Origin: Phymatolithon calcareum
Taxonomy: Eukaryota > Rhodophyta > Florideophyceae > Hapalidiales
Assembly: GCA_977006965.1 (NCBI GenBank)
Contig: OZ345365.1
Location: forward strand, 1,054,001 to 1,118,000
Direction: 5' to 3'
Length of the DNA: 64,000 nt
Under the pieces are notes generated by a model. That model saw only the letters and a list, made by a program, of their open reading frames with translations. It searched no databases and had not been told where the DNA came from. Of the stretch, positions 24,413 to 34,322 are shown one piece after another. The position numbers and the translations under genes were made by a program. Numbering within the stretch: the stretch's first letter is position 1; the number at the start of each line of letters is the position of its first letter.

Positions 24413-24910
24413 ATGGGAGCAGTAACGAATCGCTACCAGCTGTACATTTGGGAAAGGTCCCAAAATGTTCTAGTGGAGAGAAAAGGGGATTGTTTTGGAG
24501 GACCGACATGTGTAACGGGTTTGCGAGCGGAGCTTAAGATTTCAGATGCCACATATTCGTGTCACAGCGAGACTAAGCGAGACTTGCAGATGCTGCAAGC
24601 TATTAACACAGCGATATGTAATCTGTCTCCAAACGCAACGCATCTATGCCAGGCATTGGACTCGTTTGCTATTAGAACAAACAAGACTACCTGGCGAGAG
24701 GAGTTGGAGTGTGAGAAGCAGAATCGTATCAAAAGGGGCAATTTGAGTCTTTGTTCTACTGGCTCGGAGATGCTCAACAATCCAGGGAAGCACTTTTATA
24801 TGAAACTGGCAGCTGAATGCGTGGATACCATGGTTGACAGTAACTGCCTTTCGTTCTCGCGGAAGTCTATGATACGCTGTGGTCTTGCATATTATGTTGA
24901 TGAAGAATAG
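24413..24910 (+). CDS. Hypothetical protein, 165 residues
   Basis: An open frame with ATG and stop, not antisense to any recognised gene and unlike the transposon families around it. The product is hydrophilic, has 11 cysteines (including CFGGPTC and CNLSPNATHLC) and three possible N-glycosylation sequons (NLS, NAT, NKT, with a further NLS), but no signal peptide or membrane segment at the chosen Met. This mix would suit an extracytoplasmic domain whose first exon lies upstream, but no splice site stands out. I do not recognise the family. It could also be a remnant or a chance frame. Confidence 0.4.
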   Translation: MGAVTNRYQLYIWERSQNVLVERKGDCFGGPTCVTGLRAELKISDATYSCHSETKRDLQMLQAINTAICNLSPNATHLCQALDSFAIRTNKTTWREELECEKQNRIKRGNLSLCSTGSEMLNNPGKHFYMKLAAECVDTMVDSNCLSFSRKSMIRCGLAYYVDEE

Positions 24911-24994
24911 AGAAATGAGCAGCCGGGCCGTACTCGATTATTTGTGTACTACGGCCAATGATACGATATACACCGGGAAACTAATTTCACAAAT

Positions 24995-25085
24995 TAGTAT
25001 ACATGGACTGAAAAAGTGGAGTAAGCTCACTAAATCGGCACCCGCTTAAAAAGTACTACTCGTTATGATATGCTCTAGCTAACTC
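24995..25085. repeat. Dispersed repeat shared with 61150-61235
   Basis: ATGGACTGAAAAAG, then AAATCGGCACCC and ACTACTCGTTA occur in the same order at 61160-61225. The family is unidentified. Confidence 0.6.
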
Positions 25086-25706
25086 GAGATACAAACCCGC
25101 GAAGCCAGGTACAAGGGCAGTACTCAGATTGCGCCAGGTGAGGACCTCCGTGCCCAGCTTGTAGGCCACTTTGCTGTGCGGTTGTGTTGGGCTTAAGACG
25201 AAACTATATTGTTTGCTGACCATATTCGATAGCTTTGTGTAGTAACTGCTGATCCGGACTTTTATAGCCATACGATCCGTTTACACGAGTGCACGTCGTG
25301 CGAGTATCTCCGTCCAAAACTGGTACATTCTGGAAGAGCCCCTTACGAAGCTCTGTTCTTAGAACGTGGTTATTCTGACTCTACCGTCGCTCGGCAGTAC
25401 ACGGACGTTCACGGTGAGAGCGCAGGATGTGGGCTGGATACAGATGAGTGTCAGAAGCTTTTTGTTGTGATTTTCCACAAAGTATGCCTTGAAAATAGAC
25501 GTGTTGTCGTTGATTACGAGGTTGACAATGACGTCAAAGTATGATTCAGGGTAGTCAACCATCTAAAGCAATGTTGTGGGGAAGCGAGAAAAAATCGACA
25601 AAGCTGCTCAATCCATTATAATCTACCTCACCGCCTGCGATGACGAAGATGCCACTTGAGACGAGGAGCTAAAGCAGAGAGAGTAGCACACGAAACAAAA
25701 AATTTG

Positions 25707-25736
25707 ACAGGATTATATTTTTAAATATAATCCTGT
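25707..25736. repeat. Perfect 14-bp hairpin
   Basis: Positions 25707-25720 are the exact reverse complement of 25723-25736 with a 2-nt loop. It abuts the LINE-B 3' end that begins at about 25737. Confidence 0.85.
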
Positions 25737-25860
25737 AAAAAAGCCCCAAAGTCGTTCAAATATACCAACAAGGGGGGGATATATGTTGATTTATACCAAA
25801 AAGGCTTCCACAAGTGGAAGGGCGGCTCCACTCCTATGCCTGGTGTTCTATCTGAGCATT
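25737..25860 (-). mobile_element. LINE-B 3'-end fragment
   Basis: AAAAAAGCCCCAAAGTC, then AAATATACC, AAGGCTTCC, GGCGGCTCCACTC and TGGTGTTCTAT follow the order of the LINE-B 3' ends at 52575 and 57600 (AAAGCCCCACAGTCATACGA...). It is interrupted by a 24-bp insertion at 25769. Confidence 0.75.
25769..25792 (-). mobile_element. 24-bp LINE-A micro-insertion
   Basis: Inside the LINE-B fragment, 24 bases ending GGGGATATATGTTGATTT are flanked by a 7-bp direct repeat ATACCAA (25762-25768 and 25793-25799). The inserted bases match the extreme 3' end of LINE-A at 59553-59576. Removing the insert restores the order seen in the other LINE-B copies. Confidence 0.75.
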
Positions 25861-26369
25861 TAGCATTTCGACCATATTGTAATACATTTACTGCCGCATA
25901 GAGTGCGTATCATAGCCGAAGAGTAGAAGTTTTGGCAAGGGGTGTCGAATTAGCGATTTCCTCCACTTTTCGGTCTATGTATCGAATTTCTCAAATTTCA
26001 ATCATGTGCTGGGGTTACGGGAAAATGGGAAATATCGAATAATTTGGTACCATTGATGAACCAAAATTTTATGGCAAGTGTGCCAGTATTTGAGTTTGGG
26101 GCTCACTGTTTTCGTAATGATAGCATAAATTTTTAGTCATCGTCATTGCGTTGCATAGTAAGACTTTTTTTGACGCAGCATTTAGTCAGCTGCTTGAATT
26201 CGGACGGATTGAAATGCATGCAAACTGTTCAGTAACCCTGTGCCCTGTTCGGACATAGGCAGGCATCAGTACATTCCGTCATTCCATTGCACACGTTCTT
26301 AGTTGTTAAAACACTCAATAGACTTAATCGTTGAATGGAGCAAAAATTCGGCAAATGATTGGCGAACGT
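25861..26369. other. No gene recognised
   Basis: No frame or repeat that I can assign. Confidence 0.35.
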
Positions 26370-26909
26370 TCGGTGACCAGGGTCTGGGAATGTATTTTCA
26401 AATCGAATATTCTGCGCTCCTAAAAACTCGTTAAATATAATTGTATCTTCTACGTCGTATACAGGAATGTGAGGATATTCTGAGCTCGAGGATCTATTTT
26501 ACGAGGATTGTCTGCGCAGATCAAAAAAATCTTCTGGTAACATCGATTAATGGCCCTCGGGTGTTTTCACCCGGAGGCGCGCTCGTCTGATGTCGTGTTA
26601 TTTACTGTTTTACGTTTTTCGAAGCCGATTTTGCCAGATGCTGAGACAGTTATCATAGCTCCGTTGCCTCTTGTTTGAAATAGATTGGTGCAGAGTGCTC
26701 TCCCACGTCTCCCATGTTCCCTGCCTCGAATCATCAAGTTATCCAACAGTAAGTCGCGTTGGGTTCATATGACATTCCCACGCTCGCTCATTCGCTCGTC
26801 TTAAGTCGAGCGAACCAGCAACTGTTTACTCGCCGATCCGAACGCCAGAGCTACTCCCCACACACGCCCACTTAGCCGTCCTCATACTACGGTAGTTTGA
26901 GAAACGTCC
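26370..26909 (+). repeat. 5' flank shared with SLR gene 1
   Basis: Homologous to 8328-8954, with scattered substitutions and small gaps. The conserved stretch nearest the gene (GTTTACTCGCCG to GAAACGTCCA) is a reasonable place to look for promoter elements. Confidence 0.85.
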
Positions 26910-27014
26910 ATGCGAAGTTTCGAAGTTCTCTTTCGCCCTGGAAAAGCATCTGCACTTATCATCACTACAACGCCCAGCAAAGCTTTCGCCGCAAGACTCT
27001 CTACGCTCAGCTCA

Positions 27015-28430
27015 ATGAATCCAAACGCAGCGACAGGTTCTCAAGAAGATGTACGTTGCCAGATTGACCTGTATTCCCGTGCGGTCCAAGAACGCGCGGA
27101 TGTGGATGACATGAACAAGCTCGGCTTGTTCTTGCAGTATGGGGCAAAAGGCGTACACGCTGACCCTCTTCGTGCTGCAGCTTTGTACACCCGCGCCATC
27201 GAGGAAGGCGGGCATCTAGATGCAATGTACAATCTGGGAACATTGTTGCATCAAGGAGCAGACGGTATACCGTCAGATTGTCATCGTGCCAAGGAGCTGT
27301 ACACACGCGCTATCAATGAAGGATCTCATGCGAAGGCCATGTTCAAGCTGGGTATTTTGGTGGAAAACGGCACAGATGGCATTAAACCAGATCTACCGCA
27401 AGCACTCGAACTGTACGCACGAGCAGTTGAAGAAGGCGCAGACGTGAATGCGATGAACGGTTTCGGGCGTTTGATACAGTATGGCGTAGACGGCGTTCCC
27501 GCAGATCCACCTCGTGCAGTACAGATCTATACCCGGGCGATAAATGAAGGCAGTCGACTTCGTGCAATGGGAAATGTTGAGAAAATGCTTCTATTCGGAG
27601 CACATGGAGTTCCAGAAGAAGCTCCAGATATCAAAGCACTATATAATCTGGCACTGCTTCTTGGTGATGGCGATGTGGGCGTGCCAGCAGATCCGATTCG
27701 CGCTGTCGAGCTATATTCCAGAGCAATTGACGAGTTTGGAGACGTCGATGCGATGAACAATCTAGGGCTAATATTGCAGAATGGTCGAGACGGAGTTCCG
27801 GCGGATCCCCCTCGTGCTGCCCAGCTCTACGCCCGGGCGATAGCTGAAGGAAATTTTGTGCATGCAAAGGTTAATCTTGGACGTATGCTGCATTATGGTG
27901 CAGATGGCGTTCCAGTAGACGCCCCGCGGGCACTACAGCTATACACACAAGCAATCGAGGAAGGAGCAAATGCGCATGCGATGAACAACTTGGGTTTGTT
28001 ACTACAAGAAGGTCACTATGGCGTGCCTGCTGACCCACTTCGCGCTGTGGAGCTCTTCTCCCGTTCCATTAAGGAAGGCAGGAATATTCGAGCCATGGAC
28101 AATCTAGGACTTCTTCTTCAATACGGGGTACCTGGTCTCGCAGTGAACTTGCCGAGAGCGGTTCAGCTGTACGAAAGAGTGGTTGAAGAATGCGGGGATA
28201 CGGAGGTAAAGACCATGGTCAGACTGGGTAGAATATTAGAAAAAGGCTGTGATGGAGTACCTGCAGACATGTCCCGTGCAATACGGCTATACACCCTCGC
28301 CATTGACAAACGTAAAAATGCAAATGCGCTAGTCAACATGGCAGTGCTGCTGAGACGTGGTGTAGAGCACTTGGTCGCGAATCCGGGACGTGCTATGGAT
28401 TTGATTAGGAGAGCATACTCAAATATTTAG
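27015..28430 (+). CDS. Sel1-like-repeat solenoid protein (SLR gene 2, 12 units)
   Basis: The closest relative of SLR gene 1. From the ATG at 27015: a 27-residue leader (MNPNAATGSQ...), 12 Sel1-like units of 38 residues with the same short unit 5 and 40-residue penultimate unit, and the cap MDLIRRAYSNI. Compared with gene 1 it lacks exactly three consecutive units (114 residues, 342 bp), those between two copies of the sequence RAIAEGN; everything else is collinear. The frame is also open upstream to 26910, giving a 35-residue extension similar to that of gene 1 (FRPGKASALIITTTP against FRPGKAFALIITATP). If used, that extension is basic enough to be an organelle-targeting peptide, but the conserved ATG position favours 27015. 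Likely a soluble protein-binding scaffold; target unknown. Confidence 0.9.
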   Translation: MNPNAATGSQEDVRCQIDLYSRAVQERADVDDMNKLGLFLQYGAKGVHADPLRAAALYTRAIEEGGHLDAMYNLGTLLHQGADGIPSDCHRAKELYTRAINEGSHAKAMFKLGILVENGTDGIKPDLPQALELYARAVEEGADVNAMNGFGRLIQYGVDGVPADPPRAVQIYTRAINEGSRLRAMGNVEKMLLFGAHGVPEEAPDIKALYNLALLLGDGDVGVPADPIRAVELYSRAIDEFGDVDAMNNLGLILQNGRDGVPADPPRAAQLYARAIAEGNFVHAKVNLGRMLHYGADGVPVDAPRALQLYTQAIEEGANAHAMNNLGLLLQEGHYGVPADPLRAVELFSRSIKEGRNIRAMDNLGLLLQYGVPGLAVNLPRAVQLYERVVEECGDTEVKTMVRLGRILEKGCDGVPADMSRAIRLYTLAIDKRKNANALVNMAVLLRRGVEHLVANPGRAMDLIRRAYSNI

Positions 28431-28920
28431 ACCAAATTGTAAAACTGGACGGTGTAAAGGGACGGGGCTGTACTGCCGTTGCAAACATTCTGGACTATTC
28501 TTGTTAGCGTCCGCTCCCCTTGTAGACAACTGGAATGTGTAGTGTCCTCCACCCGAAATATTTTCACCGCCAATCACAGCGCTCAGTCAAGAAAAGGATA
28601 GTTTCGTCCAGAATAATTGCCGCTAACTGCAGAAGCATTCATGCCTTCTGAGCATGCACTGCGTCTGAAGCTATTTACTCCCAACGTGGAGCATGAGATC
28701 GAGAAGATCGAGTACATCTTCTTCGCTTAAAAACTTGGAATACCTTATAGCGGGAGCACGGAAAGGAGAAGGGCAATGTGAACACCAGGAGTTTTTGTTC
28801 TGCAGCAGCTTCTCATTGTTTGGAAAAAAGCCTATAGAACGGACAAGGCAAACTGGAAGAGATTCTATCCACAGTATAGCGGTGTGTGCTTCCCCCTCGA
28901 GGTTCAATACTGATCCAAAG

Positions 28921-29070
28921 GTAGGTTTTTGTACCTCGCCAGATGGTGTCTCACCCACTAGTCGAAAATCAGATCAGACCTTTGCTATGCTCACATGGCA
29001 CTCGCAAACATTCCCCATGTGTCTGCAGATGCGTTGGTAACTTTTAAATAAAAATATATACTTCTTTTTG
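28921..29070 (+). mobile_element. Tail-E retroposon 3' end
   Basis: GTAGGTTTTTGTACC at the start and TGTCTGCAGATGCGTTGGTA then ACTTTTAAATAAAAATATA at the end follow the order of the copy at 4690-4850, with the middle diverged. Confidence 0.6.
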
Positions 29071-29089
29071 TTGTTCTGAAAAAGACCTC

Positions 29090-29925
29090 ACACTCCACGC
29101 AGATTTTAAAGGAAGGAGAGAGCCTTGAATCGAAGAGAAAGAAAAAATGCCGCACGACAATACAAGAGAACTCCCTGCAATACTTAAATCTCCACAACTG
29201 AAACACAGTCAACTGGCGTTTCAGTACGCCTTTGGAGGATTTCCTTAACTGTCTACAACACTGATGGAATATAGATTCGGAAACAAAGTCAGATAGCACA
29301 TGGCGACCCTGGATCGCAACTTGTCAGCCTATGAACTCAAGTAAGAAGACATATCGGCAACTGAGAAGGCACTAGATGACATTTTGCTCTTCAACAAAAG
29401 CATCAGCGAGAGTATGCAGACCTGTACTGACAGAAGAAGCGGCGCCATGAAAACTGCTACGAAGAGCTATCAAGAACAACCGAGTACATACTAGGGGCTC
29501 ATATAGAATACCAAACATAAGAGTGGAGCCATCCTAGTCAAGTTGACCAAAGCATTGGAATTATTTATTTATTTTTATTCTTTTCTCGAAAAGTGTCGAG
29601 AATAAATAATTTATTGTTGAACGCAGAAGCAATAAATTATTGTATTCAAGTTCAGCGAGGTATAAATAACTGGTTATTCCCCGAATTATTGGATCCTTCT
29701 TGCTACTTTCTGTCGCGATAGAATAACCGGATCGAAAAAATGAGGAGTCCGATACAATAATTGTCGCAACCACGACGATCTCAATAAATACAATAAATAT
29801 GCGAGACTCAGGAATAAATTATTGGAACAATAATTTAAATAATTACAATAGCAATTATTTTTTCCAATGCTTTGTAGTCAAGGAAGCACCTGAGGAAGCC
29901 TTGGCCGTATATTCGTATGACTGTG
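29090..29925 (+). mobile_element. LINE-B copy, C-terminal and 3' part
   Basis: On the + strand, ESLESKRKKKCRTTIQEN-like and then LPAILKSPQLKHSQLAF with QYAFGGFP can be read, followed by a stop, matching the LINE-B C-terminus at 53267-52812. The 3' end CATATAGAATACCA, AGCACCTGAGGAAGCC and CCGTATATTCGTATGACTGT is close to that of 57584-58034. It is interrupted by a MITE at 29543. Confidence 0.75.
29543..29874. mobile_element. AT-rich MITE, probably hAT type
   Basis: A 332-bp A+T-rich insertion with an 8-bp direct repeat TAGTCAAG on each side (29535-29542 and 29875-29882). CAAAGCATTGGAA near the left end (29548) is inverted at the right end (29862-29874). The inverted repeats are offset by 5 bases (TTGAC precedes the left one). 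LINE-B copies elsewhere show the uninterrupted target, which confirms the boundaries. Eight-base duplications are typical of the hAT superfamily. Confidence 0.7.
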
Positions 29926-30469
29926 GGGCTTTAAAAAAATCACGTACATTTTGGTAATTTCTCAAATTCCTACCTAAAAATGATGAAATTCGTCATGAAT
30001 GCCGACGATGCCGGCAAAACGAAATGGATGACTTGAGGCGTCGTGGCTACGCGGATGCAGAATGAAATGAATCCAACAGGAGGATACTATGCCGAGAATC
30101 CACGAAACATATCGTGGCGATCGCGGCAAAGAGAACCAACTGAGGTTGCTTGCTTGGATAGATCTGCAAGTGAAGCGGTGTAGAGACAAGAAGTTGACGT
30201 CCTTGTTTATTAAGGTGTTTCTTCTGGGTTGATGTTCTGTTGTCCTGAATCGAAAAAACTGAACAGGCTAAAGTACTATATCTGAAGCTGGAATGAGGAT
30301 CCCGAGAGAATAGTATTGCTGTAAGTAGCGGCTGTGCGTTTAACTTTACCTCGATAGTTGACCTGTTTGTCCAACCAATAATATGAGGAAATGGCATGCT
30401 CGCATGGCATCATGCACAGTTGGTTACAGAAGATTTGGTTTACCAAAAAAAGGAAAAACACAATTTTCC

Positions 30470-30512
30470 CCGTTCTTTTGCAATCTCTTTGAGAGAGATT
30501 GCAAAAGAACGG
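30470..30512. repeat. Perfect 19-bp hairpin
   Basis: Positions 30470-30488 are the exact reverse complement of 30494-30512, with a 5-nt loop. It lies 8 bp before a second, longer hairpin. Confidence 0.9.
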
Positions 30513-30520
30513 ACAAAATA

Positions 30521-30577
30521 CGTTGATTGCACGAGTATACAGGTCCATGATGGACCTGTATACTCGTGCAATCAACG
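30521..30577. repeat. Perfect 28-bp hairpin with one-base loop
   Basis: Positions 30521-30548 are the exact reverse complement of 30550-30577, with a single G between. The right arm is ordinary SLR coding sequence (MDLYTRAINE); the left arm is its inverted copy. This marks the point where the SLR fragment loses its 5' part. Confidence 0.92.
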
Positions 30578-30927
30578 AGGTTAGGCATGTACAATCCATG
30601 GTCAATCTAGGACTTCTGCTTCAATATGGGAAACCTGGACTGCCAGCTAACTTGTCTATAGCCATTGAACTCTATGAGAATGCCATTGATGAAGGCGGTG
30701 ACGTAGACGCCATGGTCAATTTAGGACGGTTGCTACAAAAAGGTAGTGATGCAGTGCCTGCAGATGTTCCCCGTGCTGTGCGGCTTTACACGCTCGCCAT
30801 TGACAAGTCTGCGAATCGAAACGCATTGGTCAACTTGGCATTGCTGCTGAGAAGTGGGGCGGAGCACGTTGTAGCGGATCCGAAACACGCTATGGAATTG
30901 ATTAAAAGAGCTTATTCGAATATCTAG
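30550..30927 (+). pseudogene. SLR 3' fragment (C-terminal units and cap)
   Basis: Starting at ATGGACCTGTATACTCGTGC it encodes the second helix of one unit, three full units (RHVQSMVNLGLLLQYGKPGL..., GDVDAMVNLGRLLQKG..., ANRNALVNLALLLRSG...) and the conserved cap MELIKRAYSNI with a TAG stop. It is closest to the 3' part of SLR gene 3. The frame is open upstream to 30499 only because the inverted arms of two hairpins happen to be open. There is no leader or normal upstream flank, so expression as a functional protein is unlikely. Confidence 0.85.
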
Positions 30928-31059
30928 TCCACGCTTAAATAATTTACATTGCTTACTGAACTGCAGGTTGAGAAACTAATGGTGATATAGTCTTAGCTTT
31001 TAACAAGAGAAGTCAGCTTTCAGCAATGGATGAACTTGCTAGAAAGTGCTAGCCAGGGC

Positions 31060-32500
31060 GGGAAATTGTAGGTTTTTATTTTAGAAGCCCTCAACGCCGG
31101 TATTCACCAACACCAGAGCAGCTTCCCGTTCATACTGCCATCTCATTACCCAATCAGATCACATTACACTATCATTTCTTCTAACAGATGGATTTCCAAG
31201 GCTAAAAGTTTGTCAATCGTCGTTTTCGTCCCTTTTTCCCAAGATTCTTATGCTCTTGGACTTGTTAAATTTCATTGTAGATTTTTCAGATTCTCTTCCG
31301 CGACCTCGTTGAAATGTTCAATGTACGACTCTGCTCTTCGTGGTGGAAAGCGGCCAAAGAACCACTTGACTGTTAGGAGTCGGTGTTTCCTGGATCGAAT
31401 TTGTAGTACAGGGCTTACTTTCTCCTTAGTATCGACGGCAATTTTTCTCTCTTTTTCTTCTTCCTTTTCTATCCATTCCTGTCGTCGGCGGTGGCTCTCG
31501 TGTTTGTGGGTCACCAGCCCTCGTACGGCTCGCTCGGTACTGCCTCTTAGGAGCTCATGCTCCTGCAGTTAGCGGATATCCCTCTCTGCTTGCTGTATGT
31601 CCCCTTCTTTTCCTGCGTAATTTGCTTCGTTCTCGATTTCGTCCTTCCCTCGTATAAGCCTCTGTGCGAAGTGCTCTCAGAGTTGCGCTCTTCTTATCTT
31701 TGGTGGAGTAATTCTGCAGAGGGCTCGCATTCGGGCGTGCAATCGTTTCGCGTAGTTACCGAAGGCAACAGAGTAGAACAGACCCTCCGCTTGGTTAATC
31801 TGCGCTTCGACTGAATTTGTCCATGGTGTGAGCTGTATCGCGTACTCCCATCTGCATTGCACAAGAGCCTTGTACATTGCTATGTTCTTGGTAGTAGCTA
31901 GTCCTTGCGCTTGGACTCCCAGGTCTTTTAGTCCCATGATGATTCCCTTCGCCGTGTTGATGCGCTTTAGTGTTGCGTGGTGGGTTACTCCCGTGTTGTC
32001 GATCGTGGTTCCCAGGTATTCCAGTAGGCGGGTTTCGTGGAGCTCCTGGCCTGAGAGCCGGAACTTGCGTTTGAATAATCCAGGATAGATAAGCACTTCG
32101 CTTTTTCCTTTCTTAGTGTTCCATGTCATTCCATTTTCTGTGGCCCAGCTCGTCGCCGTATCCAAAAGCCATTGCATAACATCGGAATTGGCGGCTTGGA
32201 GCTGCACGTCGTCCGCGAAAAGTATCGCGGGTTGCTTCGACATATGTCGAGGTGCTTTTTCCACTGTTAACGCGAATGTGTCCACGAACAAGTTGTACAA
32301 GCAGGAGCTCAGGGGCGATCCTTGGGGGACTCCGCGGTCAATAAGGAGCCACTTCTTTTCCTCGTCTCCGACCGTTAGCCAGGGTGGACTGCTGTGTGAA
32401 GGATTGAACGTGCCAAAAACTCTAGTTGGGTGATATTTGTGTACGTTTGAAGTGCTGAACTGCTGAGCATGGGGCTTATCTGCTTCCATTCTCTAGCTGT
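31060..32500 (-). mobile_element. LINE-G reverse transcriptase copy, 5'-truncated
   Basis: Minus frame 32489-31677 encodes the best RT domain in the window: DRGVPQGSPLSSCLYNLFVD (RT block with GxPQGSxLS), AILFADDVQLQAA (catalytic FADD at residues 91-94), NTKKGKSEVLIYPG and LLEYLGTTIDNTGVTHH, then CRWEYAIQLTPW and RMRALCRITPPKIRR. A second minus frame, 31514-31272, encodes the C-terminus with RSRKHRLLTVKWFFGRFPP. The frame is broken between them. The element has lost its 5' part (no endonuclease, no upstream RT blocks). Its 3' end (GAGGGCTTCTAAAATAAAAA on the minus strand) recurs at 36715-36780. Confidence 0.88.
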
Positions 32501-32733
32501 CGCTGGTCTTCAAGATGCTAAGCCGCGGACTGCTAATTTCGACGTTCGCGAGTTTAATGAACTTGACTGAACCGTATGTCGATACGATTCACTTGCAGTA
32601 CACGGAGTGGAACGGGAACGCGCTCCGGTCGTGGACGGGGACAGAACTTGGGCCGGTAACTTGCAAATGCCAAACGCCATGCTCGTCGGAGCACGAATGG
32701 TCATAATATGAGATCCTTCATTCACAGCGCGGG

Positions 32734-33050
32734 TGCAAAGCTCCGTCTCCTGTGCCAGATCCAGACGGCTCCACATCGTCGAGAAATCTTGGCCTTCAAA
32801 ATGCTGAGAAGGAACAAGGAGAAGGAACGTAGGTATGCAAATGAAGTGCCCGAAAGCAGAAACAACCATGAATTGCAGTACACATGGAAAGATATCGCCG
32901 CAATGGAAACCAGAGAGCCGTTTTGTGAAGCTGTAAAGCATATCCAAACAAACCAGTCTTCATAAACGCTTCGATCTAAATTTCTGGTATTGGAAGGAGA
33001 CCCCCTAGAATCGAAGCGGAAAAGGAAAATTCCATACGATACACGTAGGG
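32734..33050 (+). mobile_element. LINE-B C-terminal fragment
   Basis: Reads GAKLRLLCQIQTAPHRREIL, AFKMLRRNKEKERR, AAMETREPF and, after a stop at 32963, ESKRKRKIPYD, collinear with the minus-strand copy at 53270-52812. Confidence 0.75.
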
Positions 33051-33339
33051 TACGGGGTCTCGCCTCCCGCTTGTGGCGAACGTTGGTTGTTCACCGAGAT
33101 GGTGGGATGAATGAAAAGGACTTTACCTTGACGATGGAAATGCTTTGAACTTGATGATCCCTCTTTCTCCCTCTTGTCGGTATCGTCGACTATGCTAAAG
33201 TATGCCTCGACATAAAGCTATCATACTATGATCCCGCGCAGTAAGTGTAAGCTAGGTCTCCTCTACCCATGGATGCTGGTGCTTTGCTATCCAGGCTAAC
33301 AACCTTGTTGCCTACGTGTACATCGAACCAAGACAACAA

Positions 33340-33715
33340 ACTTACTATTCTTGCGACACTAGCGTCTCCTCGAACTTTTGACGCGACGCTCTCTGGTCAT
33401 GTAGCCCCGATCGGAGCCTTCTCATCTCAATAAGGGATTTGCCTCGTATTATGGAATCGTGTTCTGTCGTTTAGGAGTGTGTTCTCAAATGTCGGGGATG
33501 CATATCGATATCATACTACTCCTCTTTAATCTCGAGGACCGTCAAATTCTTCCCTCTTTTGCATAGCTTTCCATCCGTGCAACTTGTTCGTAGACGTCGG
33601 AAAATGATGGCTTTTGTGTGACATGGTAAAATCTTACAGGCATATGCTAGTTCAGACCACTCGTTTTTACATTTCAACCAAACTGAGCAATATTAGCACC
33701 TGAAAAAGAACTTCG
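33340..33715. repeat. Segment D copy (shared with 59870-60235)
   Basis: TTCTCATCTCAATAA, TTTTGGAATCG-like, GTCAAATTCTTC, CTCGTTTTT and TCAACCAAACT occur in the same order at 59950-60190, where they lead into segment C. Nature unknown. Confidence 0.65.
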
Positions 33716-33748
33716 CCAAGGAAAATATACTTGAATCTCGAACCACCT

Positions 33749-33832
33749 GTGGTATAGTGAGTAAACTGTCTCCGGGGGGTGCGCATAAGCAACCAATAGA
33801 AAGGTCCTAGGTTCAAATCCCAGGTGTGCCTG
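33749..33832 (+). repeat. tRNA-derived element with Pol III boxes
   Basis: TGGTATAGTGAGTA resembles an A-box and GGTTCAAATCC is a consensus B-box, 65 bp apart, followed by a T-arm-like CCAGG. No acceptor stem forms, so it is not a tRNA gene but could be a SINE head or a decayed tRNA. Confidence 0.6.
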
Positions 33833-34171
33833 TTTGCGGGAAGAGTGCGACTCGGTTTTTCACTCCAATTTCGCGCCACGGGGCGTTTTGGGAGTGGGGT
33901 TTCCGCATTGCACAAGAAGTCCAAGCTAATTACAGTGCATTAGTATGTCATAGAAGCAGTGAGATGAAAAGAAAAGAGTCCAACAGTCTGGTCGTTCACG
34001 TGGACTCGCGAATCGTGGAACCACCGCAGTTGCTTCGGATGGAATCGTCTAATGACGAGCGACAGGCAGAGAAGAATTTTGCTTACAATTAGATAGCAGG
34101 ATTAGCGCCATGCCGTAATCTAAATAGAGGAAAACTAAAAAGCATTGCTTGCTAGCCACATAAAAGAAGAA

Positions 34172-34322
34172 AGGTAGATTTTTATTCAAAGGTTACCAAC
34201 GCATCTGCTGACGCTTGGGCAACTTTCCTAGTGCCAAGAGAATTTGGCTGAATTCTGTCTATGGAAGAGTTTCTTTTCTTGTTGGTGTAACACGATTCAG
34301 TGGACTGCAAAAATCCACCTAT
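34172..34322 (-). mobile_element. Tail-E retroposon 3' end, inverted
   Basis: Reverse complement of the blocks at 4690-4850: ATTTTTATTCAAAGGTTACC, CATCTGCTGACGCTTGG, GAATTTGGCTGAATTCTGTC and GTAACACGATTCAG. This is the second most complete copy. Confidence 0.7.

Noticed and set aside
33749-33832. Functional tRNA gene
   Set aside because: No acceptor stem or anticodon arm can be formed; only the Pol III boxes are tRNA-like.
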